64,000 nucleotides of DNA, taken from assembly GCA_910578105.1 (NCBI GenBank), contig CAJTPD010000002.1, forward strand, positions 427,245-491,244. Reading direction: 5' to 3'. The position numbers and the translations under genes were made by a program. The stretch comes from an uncultured Odoribacter sp. Its GTDB lineage: Bacteria > Bacteroidota > Bacteroidia > Bacteroidales > Marinifilaceae. Position 1 is the first letter of the stretch. Each line of letters begins with the position of its first letter. The notes beneath the pieces were generated by a model. That model was given only the letters and a program-made list of their open reading frames with translations, was not told the origin of the DNA and made no database searches. Positions 41,701 through 49,635 of this stretch are shown one piece after another.

Positions 41701-42434
41701 ACACCGGGAATCATAATATCTTCTGCTTTTACCGAAGTGATGGAACTGGTGAGTGTGCGTTTGTCTAATACCTGGTAACCTGTTACGATTGCTTCTTCCA
41801 ATTCTACTTCATCTTCATAAAGCGTAATTTTAATTTCTTTTTGTCCGGCATATTTTACCTTTTCTGTCCGCATACCGATGAAAGAGAATTCCAATACCAA
41901 GTTGCTGCTGCCCGATTTGGGATAATTTAGCCGGAATTTTCCGTTGGCATCGGTTGTTGTTCCGAACATAGAGCCTTGTACTTTTACCGTAACACCTGGT
42001 AGCGGTGTATTGCTCGCATCCGTCACAATTCCGGAGAACTGAATAAATTCTTCATTTTGAGATTGTGGTTTCGCACAGGGGGAGGACTGACTAATCAGTA
42101 TTATGGCGTCCTGCATTTTCCAGGTCAATCCGGTGTTGGCGAAAATCCGATCCAGCAGACTGGCCACTTCTTCGTTCCGGGCTTCTACTGAAATATGTCC
42201 CAATTGTTCTGTATTGTAAATGAAACTCAGCTGGGTTTGCTTTTGAATTTCATTTAAGACATGTTTGATAGAAACATCAGTAAGATGGAACGTTACCCGT
42301 TCATTTTGAGCAAATGTGCTTGCCGACACCGAGAAGGCAAGTGCACATACTAATCCAAAAACCATCTTTATTTTCAGCAGATGGTATTGAACGAGTCCCC
42401 GAGCATAAGGCAAGTTGAATCTTCTTTTTTTCAT
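38790..42434 (-). CDS. SusC/RagA family TonB-dependent receptor with STN domain
   Basis: The 1214-residue outer-membrane receptor has a long basic signal region (cleavage after about residue 43, ASTFAQ), a secretin/TonB STN domain (about 47-115; RVTFHLTDVSIKHVLNEIQK), a CarboxypepD_reg sandwich (about 130-215; GIVTDASNTPLPGVTVKVQG), a plug (about 225-345; RIDVLKDASATALYGTRAAN, then GVIVVTTKK) and a 22-strand-type barrel ending in phenylalanine (TLGINVSF). The STN domain is what lets such receptors signal to a FecR anti-sigma factor, and fecR lies just upstream (26 bases). With SusD it imports the locus substrate using TonB energy. Confidence 0.96.
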   Translation of the reverse strand: MKKRRFNLPYARGLVQYHLLKIKMVFGLVCALAFSVSASTFAQNERVTFHLTDVSIKHVLNEIQKQTQLSFIYNTEQLGHISVEARNEEVASLLDRIFANTGLTWKMQDAIILISQSSPCAKPQSQNEEFIQFSGIVTDASNTPLPGVTVKVQGSMFGTTTDANGKFRLNYPKSGSSNLVLEFSFIGMRTEKVKYAGQKEIKITLYEDEVELEEAIVTGYQVLDKRTLTSSITSVKAEDIMIPGVMSIDQMLEGRIPDMAFMLNSGEVGATPRLRVRGTSTLLGNREPLWVLDGIVMTDPVDVDPEDLNNPDYLNIIGNAIAGINPQDIERIDVLKDASATALYGTRAANGVIVVTTKKGRIGKPVLSYNHSSKFTRRPRYTDRNINLMNSQERVEFGKALTEQHYIFPAQMPLVGYEGALYRLQTGQIDYNTFLSEVTWYEQVNTDWFDLLTRDTYSHNHSLNINGGSDIIRYYASLGYDRDNGVSNTTYTERYTVTANMNIKMTSKLNVGVKLNGNVQKKNHLASNIDAMDYAYNTTRALPAFNEDGSLYYYERYKGGYSGGIGNKYLRYNILNEIDNSSNSYEGKGIQVDLNLKYDILPTWDVTGIASYSVSSTLQEKWWGDKTAYIASLKNGEYEDVPMPDEKGKCILPYGGIIQTTNSDTETLTARLQSNYRKLFGGDQQHLITATLGYEVNIARSKSMNNESRGYVKERGMQFTDMSSLELEDFPYYKEWLQKNHLSFNRGLTNSLSFYLAVTYSYRDYFTLNINGRTDASNKFGSRSNERFLPIWSASGMWNARETLLKDASWLSEARMRFSYGKQGNMLDGQTPNLLINQQPINSYYNENISNVAQFPNPNLKWEETQQINAGFDIGFFNGRLNIIGDFYWKKTDNLFSWVNVAKTNGINSYVMNNGDLKNVGYSLSLQTTPVKIGDFSWRLSTSYSTNKNTAQTDAVENYELSHYLSGTATVSGEAVGTFYSYKFLGLNDENGVPVFDDYTDRRHLLEDKRLEDVVRLVMDKSGTREPIMNGNVFNTFTWKGITLSFNLAYSLGSKVRLFALYEPIISGVSAENNVRKEFINRWQVPGDEKQTVIPAILSRTDDNYDNYNSHWSKENGNKTKVFAKSLWNMYDNSDIRVVSGNYLKMQSLTLRYSLQKNVLKKTPFSSASISFNTQNLFTISTKALKGQDPSQAGFSKPNLSIRPAYTLGINVSF

Positions 42435-42460
42435 AGGTTTTCGTATTAGTGATTATCAAT

Positions 42461-43618
42461 TTATTGTATCAGAATGGTCTTTTCGTTGCATTTAAATATC
42501 ACTCCGGTTACTTCACTGATGGCGGATAAAATCGTTTCTATCCGTTCATATCGTTTCAAGTGGCAGGTGAAATGCAGTTGCCGGCGTTTATCGTTCAGAT
42601 AAAACACCTCTTTGTCATACCAGAGTGCCAGGGTGTGGAGAATTTCTTCCAATGATTCGTCGTCGAATATGAAAAAGCCATCCCGCCAGGCAATATAGGA
42701 CAGGGCGTTTACTTTTTCGATTTTAAAGGAATTGGTTTCCCGGTAAAAGTCGGCTCGTTCGCCCGGTTGCATATACAAAGTCTCGCCTTTTTCCCTTAGG
42801 ATGGCGATGGAACCTTCGGCCAATACAGTGCGTGTGCCTTGGAGGTAATGGGTATTCAGATTGAAAACCGTACCATACACTTTCACGGTAAGATCTTGGG
42901 TTTCCACATAAAAAGGACGTGTAGAATCAGCTTTTATTTGAAAACAAGCCTCCCCGTTTAAATATACTCTCCGTTCATTGCCATTAAAAACAACAGGGTA
43001 TTTCAGATAACTATCGGCGTTTAGCCAGATTGAACTTCCGTCGGATAATAATAATCGGTATTCACATCCCCGGGGAATATGGATTGCATTTTCCATTGTG
43101 GTTTCGTGAATGGCAGTCGTATCATAAATTAATTGTCCGTCTGTATTTAGAATTTCTAAATGTGATTCGGGCTGAATGACAGAGTGCGCTGTTTTTCTTA
43201 AATCGAATTTCTGACCATTTTGAAGCATCAGCATGGGAGTGGCCGGTAATTTGTTTTGCTTTGGTAAAATGGTGTTTTGTTTTGTTATCATCCATACAGT
43301 AAAGCATAGAAATAAGGGGAAAACAACGGCTGCATATTTCAACCATTGCCGGAATTTTTTATGTCTTTGTTGCTGTTTTGGGACTATGACTATTTGTTTT
43401 CTGAACTTTTCCCAGGCTTCTTCGCTATTTTTTCTTAAAAAGCGGGGCATCTCACAGAGAAGCTGTTGCTCTTTCCGTATTTTCCGGAGTAGTTTTTCGT
43501 TTGTTGCTGATTGCTCCTGCCATTTTTGCAGCTTGTTTTTTTCTTGTTGAGAAAGCAAGCCCAACAAATCTAACCGTATTAAGCGGATGATTTCTTTTTC
43601 TTCTCTCTTTGTAGTCAT
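42461..43618 (-). CDS. FecR family anti-sigma factor
   Basis: The 385-residue protein has a cytoplasmic N-terminal part (1-90), one membrane helix (about 92-112; AAVVFPLFLCFTVWMI), a periplasmic FecR domain (about 170-275; HIPRGCEYRLLLSDGSSIWL, then FYVETQDLTVKVYGTVFNLN) and a C-terminal DUF4974 domain (about 305-385; FFIFDDESLEEILHTLALWY) that contacts the receptor's STN domain. It would hold an ECF sigma factor until the SusC receptor is occupied. Usually the sigma gene lies directly upstream; here none does, and the only candidate is at 31223-31810. It heads the operon. Confidence 0.93.
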   Translation of the reverse strand: MTTKREEKEIIRLIRLDLLGLLSQQEKNKLQKWQEQSATNEKLLRKIRKEQQLLCEMPRFLRKNSEEAWEKFRKQIVIVPKQQQRHKKFRQWLKYAAVVFPLFLCFTVWMITKQNTILPKQNKLPATPMLMLQNGQKFDLRKTAHSVIQPESHLEILNTDGQLIYDTTAIHETTMENAIHIPRGCEYRLLLSDGSSIWLNADSYLKYPVVFNGNERRVYLNGEACFQIKADSTRPFYVETQDLTVKVYGTVFNLNTHYLQGTRTVLAEGSIAILREKGETLYMQPGERADFYRETNSFKIEKVNALSYIAWRDGFFIFDDESLEEILHTLALWYDKEVFYLNDKRRQLHFTCHLKRYERIETILSAISEVTGVIFKCNEKTILIQ

Positions 43619-43679
43619 TCTTCATGTTCAATATTCATTTATTTATACAATGAGATTCCGAAAAAGAGTGAATCGGATG

Positions 43680-43707
43680 AAAGATTTTTTGGAAAAAAAT
43701 AATCTTT
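43680..43707 (-). terminator. Possible weak hairpin between the DUF4252 gene and fecR
   Basis: AAAGATT and AATCTTT flank a 14-base A/T-rich spacer. It is downstream of the DUF4252 gene on the minus strand and could end its transcript, but the stem is short and AT-rich. Confidence 0.3.
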
Positions 43708-43805
43708 TTTAATTAATATATTGAAAAAGAATTAATTATAGATTGTCAGACTTTATAAGTTTTCGACTAAATAAATTTGATTATGGTGAAATAATATATA
43801 ATGAT

Positions 43806-44948
43806 TTAAAACTGATGCCGGGTATGGATAATGACTTCGGCATTGGGATAATAACCGGTTTCTTTTTCAAGCTGGCTGACCGGTCGGATTTGCAGGATAT
43901 CCACCGGATCGATATCGAAAATAGCGGATATACGTCCGTCGATGACTAAAACCGGTGTGTTGAGTTTATCTAAATTGTATTTATATTCCTGATGATTGTA
44001 CCGGAAAGTTAGTTCGCCGTTTTTTAAGCTGATGAAATCACCTATTTTCTCCCGGGAAGTGATGAACAGATAAGTTTTTTTCATGTCGTTCCGGGAAGGA
44101 ATCAGTTGGGCGTCTAATATTGTTTCGGGCATTTGTATACTGTCTCCGGACATTTCCTGTCCGTCGATGATGTAGATTATATTGGTATTTTGGGCATCGA
44201 TTTTCAGTTTTGTTTTGCCGTTTTCTTCGATAATCTGAACCGAGCTGCTCCTACTGTTTCCATTTTCTCCGAAGCCTTCCGGAAAGGTCATGTCGGGGAA
44301 ATGGAAATCACCAAACATTCCCATCAGCTCATCAAGGTGTTCAAAAAGATTAAAAAATCCGTCCCCGGGATTTTGTATATTTTCTTTGGCAGAACGCAAT
44401 TTTTTTTCCGTGAGCAGGTGCTTGCCGGCAGAAGTGCCGGACGCTAAAGAAGCCAGTGCATCCAGACCGGGCAGATTCAGGGTTTCAGGCAATAAAGCAA
44501 TCCGGTCCAACCGGATGTCCCCTCTTAATTCAATCAGGTCGATTTGTTCAGGTGTCTGATTCCAGACCACCAAATCGGTTGTTTTCCCGTTTTTACCTTG
44601 CGTATAAATCAATTGCTTGGCGGCTCCGTTTTGCTGGCTTTTTACCAACCGGTATTTATCCGGATTGCTCAGGATATTCCGGAACTGAGTAACGATTTTA
44701 TCGCATAAATCCGGCGAACAATTATGCCGGTCCAGCTCCAGTAAGTTTACCTCTTTCAAAGATTGAAGCATTTCCAGGCTTTCGGGGCTGAGACGTTCCC
44801 GTTGATAAAGTCCGTAAAGGCTTTGGTCTAATTGTGTAATCGTTATTCCGTTTTTTTCGTGATACTTGGACATCAGTTTGTTCAATTGTGCGTTGACGGA
44901 GAAAGCGGAGAAAATACCTGCGACCCAAATGACAACAAACTTTTTCAT
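43806..44948 (-). CDS. DUF4252 protein with C-terminal TonB-plug-like segments
   Basis: The ATG at 44948 (MKKFVVIWVAGIFSAFSVNA) is chosen because an upstream TTG lies inside the -7 promoter box. The 380-residue exported protein has an N-terminal DUF4252-like half (about 20-150; DLIELRGDIRLDRIALL). Residues about 245-380 contain two segments shaped like the end of a TonB-receptor plug: NTNIIYIIDGQEMSG and TPVLVIDGRISAIFDIDPVD, the latter followed by ILQIRPV and NAEVIIHTRH. Similar VxDG-IxxI-DI phrases occur in plug domains and in BlaR1/M56-type Bacteroidota proteins. No transmembrane barrel is present. The function is unknown; DUF4252 proteins are exported Bacteroidota proteins. Confidence 0.75.
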   Translation of the reverse strand: MKKFVVIWVAGIFSAFSVNAQLNKLMSKYHEKNGITITQLDQSLYGLYQRERLSPESLEMLQSLKEVNLLELDRHNCSPDLCDKIVTQFRNILSNPDKYRLVKSQQNGAAKQLIYTQGKNGKTTDLVVWNQTPEQIDLIELRGDIRLDRIALLPETLNLPGLDALASLASGTSAGKHLLTEKKLRSAKENIQNPGDGFFNLFEHLDELMGMFGDFHFPDMTFPEGFGENGNSRSSSVQIIEENGKTKLKIDAQNTNIIYIIDGQEMSGDSIQMPETILDAQLIPSRNDMKKTYLFITSREKIGDFISLKNGELTFRYNHQEYKYNLDKLNTPVLVIDGRISAIFDIDPVDILQIRPVSQLEKETGYYPNAEVIIHTRHQF

Positions 44949-45330
44949 AGGTATGACTATTTTTCTTTTGAACAAACATAGTCAAAATTCTGATTTGTTC
45001 AAATAATTCTTTACGAAGATTCTACATCGTTTTGTTGGTTTGGCAGATGTTCCGGGTGATAACTTATAGAAATAAACGAACGTAAAAAGGACATGTCAGT
45101 CAAGCGTACATATTTTTAATGGTAGAATTGTGGAAATCATCAGTGGCTTGTGGATTTTTTCTACAAACTAAAAGAAGAAGAAATGAAAGAAATAGAATAA
45201 AAAGAGTAAAAAAGACTAATAAAAAAGAAAAAACATGAGGGAAAGAGGTATGTATGGATAGACGGGATGAATATTTTCCTGTATTGGCATGTGTTTTTCT
45301 ATATCTTATTGAAAAATAAAAATCAGAAAG
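44949..45330. other. Intergenic region between the divergent DUF4252 gene and RND operon
   Basis: It holds the DUF4252 promoter (44973-45003) and, from about 45165 to 45250, an almost all-purine stretch on the plus strand. I found no clear TAnnTTTG promoter for the RND operon, no regulator gene and no RNA gene. Confidence 0.6.
44973..45003 (-). promoter_or_regulatory. Consensus promoter of the DUF4252 gene
   Basis: On the minus strand: TTTG (45003-45000), exactly 19 bases, TATGTTTG (44980-44973). A full match; it fixes the start codon at 44948. Confidence 0.7.
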
Positions 45331-46464
45331 ATGAAATATCAGAAAACAGGATTTTTTCTATTCGTTGGAATTGTATTAGGATTAACGGGATGTAAACGGG
45401 AGCATGTTCAGGAAGGTATTCCGGTGGTTGTCGGGAAAGTTGGTTTACAAAATGTGGAGATATTTGGTGAATATGTAGGTCGGATTCGTGCTTTGCAATT
45501 TGTGGAAATCCGTGCCCGGGTAGAAGGTTATTTGGAAAAAATGCTTTTCGAAGAGGGGAAGCACGTGAACCGTAATCAACCTTTGTTTGTGATAAATCCG
45601 GCGTTGTATAAAGCCAGAGTAGACAAAGCGGCGGCTCAGTTGAAAAAAGATGAGGCACTGGAGTTGAAGACAGGACGTGATGTAAAGCGTTTGCGTCCTC
45701 TTTATGAACAGAATGCTGCCAGCCAGTTGGACTTGGATAATGCGATAGCGGCGTATGAAAGTGCAAAAGCTAATGTTGCAATGAGTAAAGCCGATTTGGC
45801 TCAGGCACAACTGGAGCTGGGGTATACGACTGTCCGTTCTCCTGTTTCGGGATATATCAGTGAGCGTTATGCGGACATCGGGACTTTGGTGGGGCCTGGT
45901 GCAAAATCCTTGCTGGCAACAGTGGTGGCCAGTGATACCGTATTGGTGGATTTTAATTTAACGGCACTGGATTACTTGCGGAGTCAACAAAGAAATGTGA
46001 CGTTGGGAGAACAAGACACTTCCCGTTCGTGGCAACCTTCTGTGACGGTTACTTTGGCCGATAATTCGGTATATCCGGAAAAGGGATTGGTGGATTTTGC
46101 AGAACCGCAGGTGGACCCGAAAACCGGTACGTTCGGCGTGAGGGCTGCATTACCTAATCCCGGGAGGAAACTTTTGCCCGGACAATTTACGAAAGTAAAG
46201 TTATTGCTGGATGTCCGGGAGAATGCTGTGGTGGTTCCGGCAAAAGCTATCGCTATAGAAAAAGGAGGTGCCCATGTGTATGTGATGCGCAGGGACAGCA
46301 CTGCAGAAAAAAGATTGATTGAAACAGGTCCTGAATTTGGCAATTTTGTAGTGGTGGAACGTGGTTTGGGTGAAGGTGAAATGATCGTCACGGAAGGATA
46401 TCATAAATTGAATCCGGGAGTATTGCTAAAACCGGAAATGGTGGAGGAAAATAAAGAGAAATAA
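45331..46464 (+). CDS. RND efflux periplasmic adaptor subunit (AcrA/MexA type)
   Basis: The 377-residue lipoprotein (FVGIVLGLTGCKRE lipobox) is a membrane-fusion protein: barrel-sandwich hybrid with lipoyl halves (VEIRARVEGYLEKMLFEEGK; LELGYTTVRSPVSGYISERY), an alpha-hairpin (about 95-160) and beta-barrel domains (VDPKTGTFGVRAALPNPGRK). It links the inner-membrane pump to the outer-membrane channel. It is the first gene of the three-gene RND operon; permease and channel genes follow at short spacing. No TetR-type regulator lies next to it. Confidence 0.95.
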   Translation: MKYQKTGFFLFVGIVLGLTGCKREHVQEGIPVVVGKVGLQNVEIFGEYVGRIRALQFVEIRARVEGYLEKMLFEEGKHVNRNQPLFVINPALYKARVDKAAAQLKKDEALELKTGRDVKRLRPLYEQNAASQLDLDNAIAAYESAKANVAMSKADLAQAQLELGYTTVRSPVSGYISERYADIGTLVGPGAKSLLATVVASDTVLVDFNLTALDYLRSQQRNVTLGEQDTSRSWQPSVTVTLADNSVYPEKGLVDFAEPQVDPKTGTFGVRAALPNPGRKLLPGQFTKVKLLLDVRENAVVVPAKAIAIEKGGAHVYVMRRDSTAEKRLIETGPEFGNFVVVERGLGEGEMIVTEGYHKLNPGVLLKPEMVEENKEK

Positions 46465-46500
46465 CATACTCTATAGCGAGAACGTGAAACGGATTTTACT

Positions 46501-49500
46501 ATGAAAGTAGATTTTTTTATTGACCGGCCGATTTTTTCAGCCGTATTGTCTATATTGATTGTTATAGTAGGAGGAATCGGGCTTTATTTGTTACCGGTGG
46601 ACCAGTATCCGCAAATAACACCGCCTGTAGTAAAGATTTCGGCTTCTTATCCGGGGGCTAGTGCCAGCACAGTGTCGCAAGCTGTTGCAACTCCTATTGA
46701 ACAAGAACTCAACGGGACGCCGGGTATGCTTTATATGGAATCCAGTAGTTCCAATTCGGGAGGATTGTCGATTAGTGTAACTTTTGATATTTCTACGGAT
46801 CCGGATTTGGCGGCTGTTGAGATTCAAAACAGGGTAAAACTGGCTGAATCCCGTTTGCCGGCAGAGGTTGTACAGAACGGGATTTCTGTTGAAAAACAGT
46901 CATCTAATCAGTTAATGACTTTGACCCTGACTTCTGATGATCCCCGTTTTGATGAAATTTACCTGAGTAATTTTGCCACTATAAATGTGTTGGATGTACT
47001 GAAACGTATTCCTGGAGTGGGCAGGGTGTCCAATATCGGTAGCCGTTATTACGGTATGTGCATTTGGGTAATGCCCGACCGGATGGCTAATTTCGGATTA
47101 ACAGTAAAAGATTTGCAGGATGCTTTAAAAGACCAGAACCGTGAATCAGCTGCCGGGGAGTTGGGTAAACAGCCGATAGAAGGTCTGGATATTACGATTC
47201 CGATTATTGCTCAGGGGCGGTTGTCTACCGTGAATGAATTTGAAGAAATTGTTGTGCGGGCCAATCCGGATGGTTCTATTATCCGGCTGCGCGATGTAGC
47301 CAGAGTATCTTTGGAAGCTTCTTCTTATTCGACGGAAAGTGGTATGAATGGAAAGAATGCTGCCGTTTTAGGCATTTACACTATTCCCGGAGCAAATGCC
47401 GTTGAAGTGGCCGGGCATGTCCGGGAAGCCATGAAAGAAATCAGTAAAAATTTTCCGGAAGGTTTGGAGTATGAGATTCCTTTTGATATTACTTCGTATA
47501 TTTCTCAATCTATCCATGAGGTATATAAAACTTTGTTAGAAGCGTTGTTGCTGGTTATTCTGGTGGTATTTTTATCTCTTCAGAACTGGAGGGCTGCTTT
47601 GGTGCCTTTGGTTGCAGTTCCGATTTCTTTGGTTGGAACTTTCGGGGTGATGTTGGTGATGGGCTTTTCATTGAATTTACTGACTTTGTTGGGATTGATT
47701 CTTTCCATTGGTATTGTTGTGGACGATGCCATTGTAGTTGTCGAAGCAGTGGAGAGTTATATGGAAAAAAAGGGGTTATCTCCCCATGAAGCAACAAAAA
47801 AGGCTATGTGTAATCTGACAGGGGCTTTGATTGCCACCTCACTGGTATTGGCTGCTGTTTTTGTGCCTGTGAGTTTTTTGGGGGGGATTACCGGATTGTT
47901 ATACCGGCAATTTGCAGTAACAATAGTAGTGTCTGTTCTGATATCTACAGTGGTTGCTCTCACTTTAAGTCCGGCTATGTGTGCCATTTTATTGCGGCCT
48001 TCACATGGAAATAAAAATTTTATATTCCGGAAAATCAATAGCTGGCTGGAAAGTGGAAACAAAAAGTATGTCAGATTTATTGAAAGAGCTATCCGGCATC
48101 GCCGTCGTGTATTGGCAGGATTCGGGATGATATTGGTATTTATTTTTATTTTAAACCGAGTGGTGCCGGTTAGTTTTATTCCTGCAGAGGACCAGGGATA
48201 TTTTAAGGTAGAACTGGAACTACCGGAGGGGGCGACCTTGGAGAGGACCCGTTTGGTTACGGACCGGGCTGTCAAGTGGTTGCAAGAACATCCGGCAGTG
48301 GACTATGTACAGAACGTTACCGGAACCAGTCCGCGGGTGGGAACAAATCAGGCGCGGGCAGAATTAACGGTTATTCTGAAACCGTGGGAAAAGCGCAAAA
48401 AAAGCGGATTGGGAGTGGCTAAGGTGATGGATGATACCCGGAAAGAACTGAACAGTTATCCGGAATCGAAAGTATATTTGTCTGATCCTCCGGTCATTCC
48501 CGGGCTTGGAACTTCCGGAGGATTTGAATTGCAGGTGGAAGCCAGGGGCGGTGCGACTTTTGAGAATCTGGTCAGTGCCGTAAATACATTGATGAAATAT
48601 GCCGGAGAAAGTAAAAAAATTACCGGATTGTCTTCTTCTTTGCAGGCAGAAATCCCTCAGTTGTATTTTGATGTTGACCGGGATAAGGCGAAATTTCTGG
48701 GAATACCTATGTCTGATATATTTTCAACGATGAAAGCTTATACGGGGTCGGTATATGTGAATGATTTCAACATGTTTAACCGGGTTTATAAAGTGTACAT
48801 CCAGGCTGAAGCACCATACCGGGCTCAGAAAGAGAATATCGGGATGTTTTTTGTGCGTACTTCCGGCGGGGATATGGTGCCGTTGACGGCTATAGGGAAT
48901 GCAGAATATACAACAGGACCTGGTAATATCAAACGGTTTAATATGTTTACGACTGCTGTAATCCGGGGGAATGCAGCACCGGGGTATAGTTCCGGGGAGG
49001 CTATGCGTGAAATGGAGAAAATTGCCCGGAAACATTTACCGGTAAATGTAGGATTGGAATGGAGCGGGTTATCTTTTCAGGAAAAACAGGCGGAAGGACA
49101 GTTAGGACTGGTACTGGCATTGGTGTTATTATTTGTTTTCTTGTTTTTGGCGGCTCTTTATGAAAGTTGGTTGGTACCTATATCGGTATTACTTTCTTTG
49201 CCTGTAGCTGCCTTAGGAGCCTATCTGGGTATTTTCGTTCTTGGATTGAACAACGATATTTATTTTCAGATTGGATTGGTGACTTTAATCGGATTGGCAG
49301 CTAAGAATGCAATTCTGATTGTAGAATTTGCTAAAATGGAAACAGACAGGGGGGTAGATGCTGTAACTGCGGCTTTGACTGCTGCTGCATTGCGGTTCAG
49401 GCCTATTTTGATGACTTCTCTGGCGTTTGTACTGGGGATGTTGCCTTTGGTATTGGCATCCGGACCTGGAGCTGCCAGCAGACATTCCATAGGTACCGGT

Positions 49501-49611
49501 GTATTTTTCGGTATGATTGCAGCCATTACTCTTGGTATTGTATTGGTACCTTTTTTCTTTGTAATGGTAAAGAACAGGGGGAAGATAAAATCAGGTTGTA
49601 AGGGTTTATAA
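46501..49611 (+). CDS. RND efflux permease (AcrB/MexB type, HAE1)
   Basis: The 1036-residue inner-membrane pump has the HAE1-family opening KVDFFIDRPIFSAVLSILIV, 12 membrane helices in two halves, two large periplasmic loops, and the proton-relay helix with SIGIVVDDAIVVVEAVE (two adjacent aspartates). The second half has VTLIGLAAKNAILIVEFAK with the conserved lysine. The length is normal. It exports drugs, bile salts or detergents through the AcrA-like adaptor and outer-membrane channel encoded on either side, driven by the proton gradient. It starts 36 bases after the adaptor gene. Bile-salt defence is a likely role in the gut, though the substrate is not readable. Confidence 0.96.
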   Translation: MKVDFFIDRPIFSAVLSILIVIVGGIGLYLLPVDQYPQITPPVVKISASYPGASASTVSQAVATPIEQELNGTPGMLYMESSSSNSGGLSISVTFDISTDPDLAAVEIQNRVKLAESRLPAEVVQNGISVEKQSSNQLMTLTLTSDDPRFDEIYLSNFATINVLDVLKRIPGVGRVSNIGSRYYGMCIWVMPDRMANFGLTVKDLQDALKDQNRESAAGELGKQPIEGLDITIPIIAQGRLSTVNEFEEIVVRANPDGSIIRLRDVARVSLEASSYSTESGMNGKNAAVLGIYTIPGANAVEVAGHVREAMKEISKNFPEGLEYEIPFDITSYISQSIHEVYKTLLEALLLVILVVFLSLQNWRAALVPLVAVPISLVGTFGVMLVMGFSLNLLTLLGLILSIGIVVDDAIVVVEAVESYMEKKGLSPHEATKKAMCNLTGALIATSLVLAAVFVPVSFLGGITGLLYRQFAVTIVVSVLISTVVALTLSPAMCAILLRPSHGNKNFIFRKINSWLESGNKKYVRFIERAIRHRRRVLAGFGMILVFIFILNRVVPVSFIPAEDQGYFKVELELPEGATLERTRLVTDRAVKWLQEHPAVDYVQNVTGTSPRVGTNQARAELTVILKPWEKRKKSGLGVAKVMDDTRKELNSYPESKVYLSDPPVIPGLGTSGGFELQVEARGGATFENLVSAVNTLMKYAGESKKITGLSSSLQAEIPQLYFDVDRDKAKFLGIPMSDIFSTMKAYTGSVYVNDFNMFNRVYKVYIQAEAPYRAQKENIGMFFVRTSGGDMVPLTAIGNAEYTTGPGNIKRFNMFTTAVIRGNAAPGYSSGEAMREMEKIARKHLPVNVGLEWSGLSFQEKQAEGQLGLVLALVLLFVFLFLAALYESWLVPISVLLSLPVAALGAYLGIFVLGLNNDIYFQIGLVTLIGLAAKNAILIVEFAKMETDRGVDAVTAALTAAALRFRPILMTSLAFVLGMLPLVLASGPGAASRHSIGTGVFFGMIAAITLGIVLVPFFFVMVKNRGKIKSGCKGL

Positions 49612-49635
49612 TTTTAAAGATTGGAGAGTGCATTT

